Source of the DNA: CBDCWT01 sp965223305
GTDB taxonomy: Bacteria > Planctomycetota > Planctomycetia > Pirellulales > Pirellulaceae
Assembly (NCBI GenBank): GCA_965223305.1
Contig: CBDCWT010000027.1
Coordinates: forward strand, 1-64,000
Direction: 5' to 3'
DNA length: 64,000 nucleotides
Made by a program: the position numbers and the translations under genes. Shown here piece by piece: positions 17,771 through 26,304 of this stretch. The notes under the pieces are model-generated. The model did not search any database, had not been told where the DNA came from, and saw only the letters and a program-made list of their open reading frames with translations. Numbering within the stretch: position 1 is the stretch's first letter; every line of letters starts with the position of its first letter.

Positions 17771-20264
17771 TTGCCGCAACGATCTGTGCGACAGGTTTCT
17801 CTATCGGGCACTCGAATGCTGCTTCACCGCTCGTTGTCCTCTGCGAGTTTCCCCGATCAGCCGCGTTCTGTGGTCAGTGGTCGGTCACGCGTTGATACTC
17901 GCCCAGCTTTGCAACGCCCAGGATGCGGGGAGTTCGAGTGGCGAGCGACTCTACCAGCAGCAGTGCGCTTCCTGTCACGGGCCGCGCGGCGAGGGCACCG
18001 ACGAGTTCCCGGAGAGACTGGAAGGCAGCTATTCGCTGGACGAACTCGAGCTGTTTATCGACGAGTCGATGCCGGAGGGCGCCGCAGAAAAATGCGTCGG
18101 TGAGGACGCCCGACTCGTAGCCGCGTTTGTTTACGGCACCTTCTACTCTGCTGCGGCACAGGCTCGCAACCGGCAGCAGGCCGCCAGAATCGAACTCTCT
18201 CGGCTCACCATAAGACAGTACCGCAACGCGGTAGTGGATCTGATCGGCAGCTTTCCTGCCGACTGTGGCAGCGACAGCCGAACGTGGACTGCGTGGCCGG
18301 TACTACAAAGTTCGTCGGTTGCGCTATAACGAACGTACAGGCAGCGCGGTGATCGATCGTATCGACCCCCGAGATTCGTTTTGACTTTGGTGTCTCTGGA
18401 CCTGACACCCGAGACATCGAAGCAACCAAGTTCGACCCGCACCAATACTCGATCCGCTGGGAAGGAGCCGTCCTAGCCCCGGAGACGGGTGAATATGAAT
18501 TCGTCTTGCAAACGGACCAGGCGGCGCGTCTGTGGCTCAATCAACCCGCTCGTCAGCAAGCCGGATCGGGAGAGCCGTCAGACGAGTCGCGCCGTTGGTA
18601 CGACATTCAAAAGCCGCTGATCGATGCCTACGTCAAGTCGGGGGACGACACCGAACACAGAGCCCGCATCTATCTACTTGGCGGGCGGGCCTACCCGGTG
18701 CGAATTGAGTTTTCCAAGTCGAAGCAAGGTGTCGACGACTCGGACGAGAATCCACCTCGGCCGACCCACGCTGGTATCGCGCTGCGTTGGCGGATGCCTG
18801 GACGCTCGGAGGAAGTGATTCCTCAGCGGAATCTCTCGCCGGCGCGAGCCCCACAGGCGTTTGTTGTTACCACGCCGTTTCCTCCTGATGATCGCAGTCT
18901 GGGCTACGAGCGAGCTACCACGATTTCCAAGGCCTGGGACGAGGCCACAACCGCTGCCGCCATCGAAGTTGCCGGCCACGTGGTCGACAACCTGTACCGC
19001 CTGGCAGGTACCGATCAAGACGATGCGCCCCCAGGACTTGCAGGATCAACAGAACGGCCGGGGGACCGTGATACAAAATCAGCCGCTGGGCGTTAGCCCA
19101 CGGTTGCCAGAGAAGGAACAAATACAGCGGTTTTGTCGGACCCTTTGTCGAGCGTGCCTTTCGCCGTCCGCTGACCGAAGAGCTGAACGAGTTCTTCATC
19201 GACCGGCAATTTGCAGCGGCTCCCGATCCGGAGATAGCCACCAAGCGGGTCGTGATGTTGGTGCTCAAGTCACCGAGGTTTCTCTACCACGAAGTGGGAG
19301 AAAGCGAACTGCCTGCCTACGACATCGCATCGCGATTGTCGTTTGGTCTGTGGGACTCTCTACCCGACGCAGAATTGCTGGCGGCGGCCGAGGCCGAAGA
19401 AACTCTCCGATCGCGCAGCGCTGATCTCGCAGGCCGAGCGGATGCTGGCTGACCCCAGGGCGCGTTCCAAGTTGCGCGAGTTTTTCATGCAGTGGCTCAA
19501 AATCGAGCAGGTCCCGGACCTTGCCAAAAGTAGCCAACGTTTCCCGGCATTCGGTAACGATGCGGCTTCGGATCTGCGGACGTCGCTCGAGTTGTTTGTC
19601 GACGACGTCGTGTGGAGCGAGTCATCAGATTTCCGGCAGCTGTTTCTGCAGGAGACCCTGTACTTAAACGGCCGCCTCGCTGACCTGTACGGGGTGGACA
19701 TGCCTGCCGACGCGCCATTCGAGCGCGTCTGGCTGAGCACCGGAGAACGTGCCGGCCTGCTGACACATCCTTACTTGATGGCAAACTTTGCCTATGCTGC
19801 TGAGAGCTCGCCGATCCACCGCGGCGTCTTCATCGCCCGCAACCTGTTGGGCCGCACGCTACGTCCACCTGCGGACGCTTTCACTCCGTTGCCTGCTGAC
19901 TTACACCCGGATCTCACGACTCGCGAGCGTGTAGCGCTGCAGACGCGGGCCGCGGCGTGTATGAACTGCCACGGTATGATCAACCCGCTGGGGTTTACCT
20001 TGGAAAACTTCGACGCAATTGGCCGCTACCGCGCCCGAGAGAACGGGCACACGGTCGATTCGAGCGGTCAGTACGAGGACACCGAACGGCAAGCGTATCT
20101 CCTTCGCTGGCATCGGCGACCTCGCAGATTATCTGGCCCACAAGAGCAGCGAATCGCAGGCCGCGTTTATCGAGCGGCTGTTTCGCTATTTGCTGAAACA
20201 ACCGATTCAGGCCTATGGCCCCACAGGCGAGGACTCATCTCGAACGATCGTTCGAAATGCATGA
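17754..20264 (+). CDS. Planctomycete DUF1592/DUF1588-type cytochrome c protein with PA14-like domain, multiply frameshifted
   Basis: A large secreted protein read in pieces. The N-terminal cytochrome domain has CASCHGPRGEG (heme c), then a PA14-like stretch LRGRYYKVRRLRYNERTG and LAPETGEYEFVLQTDQAARL. Next come FVERAFRRPLTEE, the DUF1592 region with LASPRFLYHE-like sequence, and the DUF1588 region with CMNCHGMINPLGF. It ends DLADYLAHKSSESQAAF..LLKQPIQAYG (DUF1585-like). Removing single bases from TTT 18252-18254, CCCCC 18366-18370, TTTT 19131-19134, AAA 19400-19402 and AA 20085-20086 restores one frame. A dispersed repeat lies inside at 19028-19113. The start is uncertain; only one ATG (17754) precedes the signal-like stretch. 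The role is probably electron transfer in an extracytoplasmic oxidative enzyme complex. Confidence 0.75.
19028..19113. repeat. NQPLGVSPRF-type repeat inserted inside the cytochrome c gene
   Basis: The segment CAGGACTTGCAGGATCAACA..CCGTGATACAAAATCAGCCG..GTTAGCCCACGGTT matches the intergenic copy at about 21410-21480. In one phase it reads through without a stop (…VIQNQPLGVSPRLPEKEQ) into the FVERAFRRPL domain; in the phase of the upstream reading it stops at the TAG of GCGTTAGCCC. Confidence 0.75.
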
Positions 20265-20443
20265 ATTCAATATCCGCCGGCTAGTCGTCGAGATCATGGT
20301 CATCGGCTGCTTGGCGGCCGAGACGGAATAAAACGGGCGGGCTGTCGGCGAACCGTCAAACGCTCGAACGACACTGGAAACTCCCGCTTCGCACTCGCCG
20401 TAATCACTACCCATCTCCCCTTCCTCCTAATTGGCAACACCGG

Positions 20444-20890
20444 ATGCAATTTGCAGGACAAGAGCACATCGAACTAGATCCACAAGAGCTGTGGGATCGC
20501 CTTTCCGACATGAACTTCATCTCGAGCTTGATACCGGACAGTGAGGGTGCTGCGGACATCAACAGTGATGGCTTCACCTGCCGCGTCCGCCCCCGCTTCA
20601 TGTTTTTCCAAGGGACGATGAAGCTGGCTTTCGACGTCACCGAATCGCAGCCACCCGAGCGACTAGCGGTGCGAGTCACAGGCAAGAGTATTGGCGCCGG
20701 CGCAACGATCGACGTCGAGATGCAGCTAGCGGGCGCCGAGACGGGAACGGACTTGCAGTGGGCCGCAGTCGTCGCTGAAAGGAAGGGACTCCTCAAACCG
20801 ATCGGCGGCGACCTGATCCGAGGCGCGGCGGAGCGAGTCATCGGGGATTTCTGGACGTCGTTTCGCGCAGCGCTAACGCGTCACGACTGA
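20444..20890 (+). CDS. SRPBCC / CoxG-like protein
   Basis: 148 residues with the START/SRPBCC pattern of carbon-monoxide-dehydrogenase subunit G: MQFAGQEHIELDPQELWDRL at the N-terminus, then LIPDSEG, KLAFDVTESQPPERLAVRV and a C-terminal helix with LIRGAAERVIGDFWTSF. CoxG-like proteins anchor or assist cofactor assembly of molybdenum CO dehydrogenases, but many homologues stand alone, and no coxMSL genes are in the window. The gene is preceded by a 179-base gap after the cytochrome gene and followed by the repeat array. Confidence 0.85.
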   Translation: MQFAGQEHIELDPQELWDRLSDMNFISSLIPDSEGAADINSDGFTCRVRPRFMFFQGTMKLAFDVTESQPPERLAVRVTGKSIGAGATIDVEMQLAGAETGTDLQWAAVVAERKGLLKPIGGDLIRGAAERVIGDFWTSFRAALTRHD

Positions 20891-20920
20891 GGCGGCGTTC
20901 CCGCCGAGCGATCGTTCTGC

Positions 20921-21815
20921 AACATCAGCCGCTGGGCGTTAGCCCAAGGGTTCCACGTTGCCATGCTCCTGATGTATCTCGGCTCGGCAGGAGCCTCGCC
21001 CTCCCGAACGTTTTGCACGACTGGTGTTCTGCGGGTGCGATAAGGTGACCCATCACCGAAACCGGATGCTAACGCATTCCGGCTGATTGTGACCCGAGGG
21101 CGTAACCGTGATAAAAAATCAGCCGCTGGGCGTTAGCCCACGGTTCTCACCAACCGGCCGCTAACGCATTCCGGCTGATTTGTTTGACCGTGGAACGCGG
21201 ATAGACTTCGATATCAGGTCTGTCGCACAGGGCGCCTGAACGGTCGGCAACGTCACGCGGAGCGTGACGTCTACGTAGCCATCACGCTCCGCGTGATGAG
21301 GCATCGCATGTAGTGTGAATTCTAAGATGGTCTGTCGGACCCCTCCGCCGGGGAGCCCTTCCGGCAATCCTGTTTCATTTTGTTGATCCTGTCTTCTGCC
21401 GTTCTTGACAGGATTTACAGGATCAACCAGATGACCTGGACCGTGATAAAAAATCAGCCGATGGGCGTTAGCCCACGGTTTCCACGTTACCACGCTCCTG
21501 ATGTATCTCGGCTCGGCAGGAGCCTCGCCCTCCCGAGCGTCTTACACGACCTGTGTTCTGCGGGTGCGATAAGGTGACCCATCACCGAAACCGGATGCTA
21601 ACGCATTCCGGCTGATTGTGACCCGAGGGCGTAACCGTGATAAAAAATCAGCCGCTGGGCGTTAGCCCACGGTTTCCACGTTGCCACATTCCTGATGTAT
21701 CTCGGCTCGGCAGGAGCCTCGCCCTCCCGTGCGTCTTGCACGACTGTTTGCAGCGAGTGCGATAAGGTGACCCCACCACCAAAACCGGATGCTAACGCAT
21801 TCCGGCTGATTCGCG
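20921..21815. repeat. Array of NQPLGVSPRF-type repeats with inverted ends
   Basis: The 900-base gap between the CoxG-like and acyl-CoA ligase genes is almost entirely repeat. A ~155-base unit starts ATCAGCCGCTGGGCGTTAGC and ends in the related inverted end GCTAACGCATTCCGGCTGAT. Its core is TGTATCTCGGCTCGGCAGGA..TGCGATAAGGTGACC. Full units begin near 20926, 21454 and 21648; the last two are in direct tandem with a 194-base period. A shortened unit is at 21112-21182, and a CACGCGGAGCGTGACG inverted pair lies at about 21250-21310. The last end runs into the ligase gene. No coding signal. Confidence 0.85.
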
Positions 21816-23347
21816 CAGAGAGCGTTTTAACAGCTTACCGGTCGGCCCCTTGGGCAGCTCGTCCATTATCTCGACAACCCGAGGATACTTGTAGGCTGCC
21901 ACATGCTGCTGGCAATACTGGATCACCTCCTCAGGGGTCACCTGCTGACCTGCCTTCAGCGAAATGACCGCCTTGACTTCCTCGCCGTACTTCTCGTGGG
22001 GAATTCCGATCACGACCGCCTCGCGAACTGCGGAATGTCGGTAGAGTACTTCCTCGACCTCACGCGGGTAGACGTTATACCCGCCTCTCAAAATCATGTC
22101 CTTTTTCCGGTCAACGATGAACAGATCGCCGTCCTCATCGAAGTACGCCAAGTCACCGCTATGAAACCATCCCCCGCGCATGGCCTCCGCCGTCGCCTCC
22201 GGCCGCTTGTAATACCCCTTCATCACGTTGTGTCCTCGGATCACGACTTCGCCCGTTTCGCCCTGAGGAACGTCTCGATCCTGTTCGTCCACCACGCGCA
22301 CTTCGACACCTTCGATCGGTTGGCCCACGCAGCCGCACTTGGTCGCCGTCTCGGCTGCCTGGACCGTGGCCAGCGGCGAGGTTTCCGTCAATCCGTAGCC
22401 TTCGCGGATACAGATTCCAAACCGCTCCTCGAACAGGTTTTTCACCTCAGTAGGTAGAGGGGCACCACCGGAAACACAGCTTCGCAAGCTCGAGAAGTCG
22501 GCCGAACCCGCCTGCTCGTCATGCAGAATTGCGAAGAACATCGTCGGTACGCCGGGAAAGAACGTTACTTGATCTCTGGCGATCGCCGTCGTGGCAGCGG
22601 CGGGCGAAAATCGGCCGATGAACGAGATCGCTCCACCGCCGATCAACATGCCGTTTTGAACGTTAGTCTGGCCGAAGACGTGGTAGAGCGGCAGCGCCGC
22701 CAGAGCGACATGTCCCGGTCCCCAAATCTCGACCTCATGGGGCCAGTTACCCAGTGTCCTCTCCGAGGCATACTTCGCGTTGTAATACAGGTTGAAGTGC
22801 GTCAACTCGGCGCCTTTCGGCTTGCCGGTCGTACCACTTGTATACATGATGACCGCCGTGTCATCGGGCATCGTGGGGACAATGTCAAAGTCGGTCGGCG
22901 CGGCCAGGATCGAGTCTAGCCGTTTTGCCCGGTCAACCTCGAGTGAATCGTCACCGCCAATCAAGTACAGCTCGCGACACGACTCGACCTGTGCAAAAGC
23001 GCTCAAACCGGCGGCCGCACACTCGGCGTCCAGCACGAAGGTAGTTGCCTCGCAGTCGCTGAGCTGAAATGCGGTTTCTTCGGCAGTCTGTAGGGTGTTC
23101 AACGTCACAACCGCCGCGCCGGTGTAAAGGGCACCGAAGTAGGCGATCGTGAAGTGTGGCGAGTTAGTGGCCATTAGTGCGACCCGCTGTCCGGGGCCCG
23201 CCCCGCGACTCGCCAGCTCGGCGGCCAAGGTCCTGGCCTGCCGGTCCAGGTCCCCATAGCAATGCTCTTCCGTACCACAGATCATGGCGCGTTGCGTGCT
23301 GCAACGACGTGCTGATCGGACAGTATCGAGCCGAGATTAAGTGTCAT
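21792..23347 (-). CDS. Long-chain-fatty-acid-CoA ligase / AMP-binding enzyme, 1-base N-terminal frameshift
   Basis: An acyl-CoA synthetase of the ANL superfamily that activates a carboxylic acid with ATP and CoA. Seen: MYTSGTTGKPKGAELTH (P-loop-like AMP motif), GYGLTETSPLA, GWFHSGDLAYFDEDGDLFI and the C-terminal lysine loop PKGPTGKLLKRSLR. The continuous frame begins at 23285, but the preceding MTLNLGSILSDQHVVAARNA from an ATG at 23347 is the natural N-terminus in the adjacent frame. Adding one base at the GG 23286-23287 joins them (~518 residues). The last residues ESAGMR and the stop are encoded by the end of a dispersed repeat. Confidence 0.88.
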
Positions 23348-23381
23348 CGTTCTGTGACGCTCTTATGTTTGTCTCAAATCA

Positions 23382-23500
23382 AAGTAGTAGGCACACTCCG
23401 TGTGCCGCAACCATGGGCACCGCTGCAAATAGCGGCGTACGAAGGAACATGCCTAGCTACACGAACGGACGGCACGCGGCGCGTGCCTGCTTACTTCGAA
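23382..23500. repeat. GGCACACTCCGTGTGCC palindrome (TLRVPSA type) in a divergent promoter region
   Basis: GTAGGCACACTCCGTGTGCC and, 80 bases on, GGACGGCACGCGGCGCGTGC. It lies in the 386-base gap between the divergent acyl-CoA ligase and Gfo/Idh genes (23348-23733), where promoters for both are expected. Nothing else is recognisable there. Confidence 0.7.
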
Positions 23501-23733
23501 CTGTGTCGATACGACACTCTTCGAGGCACCCAGCTTGATTTTGTAGCACGGTTTTACTACGGTGCCTAAGTTGCTTTGATCACGAGTGTTACGCGACTCT
23601 GCAGAATATGCTACCAGTCAGACTCGAAGGATGAAACCTGCCCGCTGCAACACCAGTGCTCAGCTTTTGCGAGGCGCAACTGCCGAGGGCCCGCTACAAG
23701 TCTACAGCCGAACTCTTGCTAGGAACCGAGCGC

Positions 23734-25143
23734 ATGAACGACCATCTGCCAACCAAGACCGCCGGCAGTTTCTGCTAAGCACTGCCGGCTCGGTGGCTGC
23801 CTGCACGATTGTCCCCCGCCATGTTCTGGGCGGCCCGCGCCACGTCGCACCAAGTGACATGGTGAATATCGCACTGGTGGGTGCCGGCGGCCGCGGCCTG
23901 CGGAATGCCGGAGAACTTCTGAAGCTCGCCGACGCCAGGATTGTCGCCATCGCAGACCCTGCCGAATATTGGGACCTGAACAAGTTCTACTACAAGGGCA
24001 CAGCGGGGAGGAGGCCGACGCGCGAGGCGATTGAGAAGGTCTACCGGCGAAAACAGATCCAAGCGAGCTGCACCGAGTACGAGGACTTCCGTGTCATGCT
24101 GGAAAGGGAGAGCGGCCTCGACGCAGTGTTGTGCGCCACGCCGGACCACCTGCACGCCACGGTCTCGCTGGCAGCTATGCGGGCGGGCAACATATTTACT
24201 GCGAAAAGCCGCTCACACACAACGTGGCCGAGGCGCGCCTGGTCGCTGCTACGGCTCGCGAGACTGGCGTCGCCACGCAAATGGGCAATCAAGGGCACTC
24301 GAACGAAGGGATCCGTTTGACCTGCGAGTATATCTGGGCGGGTGCCATCGGTGCGGTTCGCGAGGTCCATGCCTGGGTGACCGCCACTCGCTGGAACCCA
24401 CAGCTGCAGGGCAAGCCGTCCGAGTCACAGCCCGCTGCCAGCGGGATTGAATTGGGACCTCTGGGTGGGACCGCGTGAGCCCATGCCGTTTCATTCGGCC
24501 TACGCACCGGTTGCCTGGCGTGACTTCTGGACGTTTGGCTGCGGTGCTCTCGGGGATTTCGGCTGTCACGATCTCGACTCGGCCTGCTGGGCCTTGAATC
24601 TGCACGCGCCGACGTCGGTGGAAGTACGGCCAGCCGGCCATATGGATGCGGACATCGCTCCCCACGGAGAGATGGGCTACTTCGAGTTTGACGCGGACGG
24701 CGATCGGCCACCGGTTACCATCAGCTGGTATAGCGGCGGCCTCAAACCCCAACGGCCTGAGGCACTCCCCGAGGGGCGAGAACTTCCGCCGCGCGGAGTC
24801 CTCTTTGTGGGTGATCAAGGAGTGTTGCTGTGCGGAGGTGCGGGCGGCATGCCGCAGCTACTGCCACAAGAACGTGACGCGGCGTTTGCCAAGCCGGAGG
24901 CCACGTTGACCCCGCTCCAACGGCCACCATCGAGATTGGATCGATGCGATCAAAGGCGGACCCGCACCGAGTTCGCACTTCGAGTATGGCGCGCGGCTGA
25001 CCGAAATCACACTTGTCGGGCTCGCTGCGCTAAGAGCCGGCAAACGACTCGAGTGGGATCCCCAGACCATGTCTGCACCCAACGCTCCGGAAACTGAAGC
25101 GATTTTCAAGGGTGAGTATCGCAAGGGCTGGGAGCTGAGCTGA
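23734..25143 (+). CDS. TAT-exported Gfo/Idh/MocA family oxidoreductase, multiply frameshifted
   Basis: An NAD(P)-dependent sugar/inositol dehydrogenase homologue. Reassembled, it starts MNDHLPTKTRRQFLLSTAGS (twin-arginine signal) at the ATG 23734, then VNIALVGAGGRGLRNA (Rossmann), ATPDHLHA, HIYCEKPLTHN (catalytic Lys of EKP) and a C-terminal domain NWDLWVGPREP..GALGDFGCHDLD..DWIDAIKGGPAPSSHFEYGA. Frames join after one base is added at CC 23759-23760 and AA 24189-24190, and one removed at GGG 24443-24445 and CCCC 24910-24913. The repaired length of about 470 residues is normal for the planctomycete secreted branch. The cofactor of the exported branch and its substrate are unknown. Confidence 0.85.
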
Positions 25144-25262
25144 ATCAGCCGAACCTGAGAGCGTGCCGGAACAGCGCGGCGAAAATCGTACGTAGATAGT
25201 CTACTTTTGCGCCGCTTGTTCCGGCCTACTCCTTGCGTCGCTTGTTTCGGCCTACTCCTAAA

Positions 25263-25655
25263 TCAGGAGTCTTCGTCCGAGTCTTCTTGCCCAACCGCGT
25301 CCGCGGCGATCGCCAGCCCTTCCCAGCAGGCCGGGAACCCGGCGTAGGGAGCGACCTGCAGCAACGTCTCGGAGATTTCATGCCGAGTCGCCCCGTTGCG
25401 GACCGCCATGCGGATATTGAGCTCCAATGCACGGGGACGGCCCAGCGCAGCGGTCACCGCAATCGTCACCAAACTCTTTGTCTTGCGGTCCAGGCCCGGT
25501 CGGTTCCAGATCTCTCCAAAGACGAAGCCCGTAACATACTCATCGAACTCTGGTGAAATTTCCTGCCAGTGACGGGTGGTCTGCTCGGCTGACGATGCTC
25601 CTAGCATCTCGTCTAACATCGCTCGCCCCCTCGCCTGCCGATCACTTAGAGTCAT
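25263..25655 (-). CDS. Carboxymuconolactone decarboxylase (CMD) family protein
   Basis: 130 residues, all helical. RHWQEISPEFDEYVTGFVFGEIW and KTKSLVTIAVTAALGRPRALELNIRM and HEISETLLQVAPYAGFPACW match the 4-carboxymuconolactone decarboxylase (PcaC-like) subgroup; the AhpD CxxC redox pair is absent, so a peroxidase role is unlikely. PcaC acts in protocatechuate breakdown, but no other pca genes are here. It follows the zinc-ribbon gene by 24 bases on the same strand, so they are probably one operon. Confidence 0.88.
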   Translation of the reverse strand: MTLSDRQARGRAMLDEMLGASSAEQTTRHWQEISPEFDEYVTGFVFGEIWNRPGLDRKTKSLVTIAVTAALGRPRALELNIRMAVRNGATRHEISETLLQVAPYAGFPACWEGLAIAADAVGQEDSDEDS

Positions 25656-25679
25656 GTGTCGCTCCTGATTCTCACAAGC

Positions 25680-25847
25680 TCACGTACGGCGGCGGTGGCG
25701 GCGCGCCCCCAGACGATAGTACCTGCCAAAGCAGTGCGGGCAGACACACGGCCGGATGCCCAGCAGCAGCAACGGCCACTCGTACCAGTGCATCGACGCG
25801 GGAACCACGCGCACGTGGTGACACCAACCACACCTGTTGCCAATCAT
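25680..25847 (-). CDS. Small zinc-ribbon-like protein (55 aa)
   Basis: A 55-residue frame starting MIGNRCGWCHHVRVV. Cys6-x2-Cys9 (followed by HH) and Cys34-x-Cys36-x2-Cys39 (CVCPHCFGRYY) could coordinate zinc. A hydrophobic stretch YEWPLLLLGIRP sits between the two knuckles, and the tail is arginine-rich (RRHRRR). Short planctomycete proteins with two cysteine knuckles around a WxxLLxLxGxRP-like segment are familiar, which supports a real gene. It directly precedes the CMD gene. The function is unknown; the basic tail suggests nucleic-acid or membrane-surface contact. Confidence 0.6.
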   Translation of the reverse strand: MIGNRCGWCHHVRVVPASMHWYEWPLLLLGIRPCVCPHCFGRYYRLGARRHRRRT

Positions 25848-25887
25848 CTCCGACCTATCACCGGTTTAGCTAGCTTGGACCCGAATG

Positions 25888-26040
25888 TAGCAGGCACACT
25901 CCGTGTGCCGTCCGCCAGAAGCGGAGCAACACGAAACCGACAAGCGGGCAAACGGCTCGGCAGGAGCCTCGCCCTCCCGATCACCGCTCGCCCTCCCGAT
26001 CACCGCTCGCCCTCTCGAGCGTTCCCGATCGGCTCCCGCC
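25888..26040. repeat. TLRVPSA-type palindrome plus GCCCTCCCGATCACCGCTC direct repeats
   Basis: GGCACACTCCGTGTGCC at about 25893, then GGCTCGGCAGGAGCCTCGCC and a short direct repeat CCTCCCGATCACCGCTCG (two copies and a degenerate third, 25974-26017). They lie in the 457-base divergent gap 25848-26304 upstream of the giant FG-GAP gene. Confidence 0.65.
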
Positions 26041-26304
26041 CGGTCTCGCTTTCCCACAGCAGCGCCCTCTCCCCTTGATCCTAACCGGGCACCGAACGGC
26101 CCGACTTGCGAAAACCTGGTCACCCGGGCAAAGGGGAAAATCGGGGACAGATTGTCGCGAAAATCGCGAGAATTCCGGCCATCTTGCCCGCCAGAGGAGC
26201 GTCTTCTTTCTCCATGAATTACCTGCGGAACACGTGACTCCAACTGTAGCGATCAGCTAGACTGGGAGAGTCGCCACGATTTTGCAATCCCGAGGAACCG
26301 CACC

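Noticed and set aside
20921..21815. Possible CRISPR or satellite array
   Set aside because: Units are ~155-194 bases with inverted ends and are also found as solo copies; better explained as dispersed repeats.
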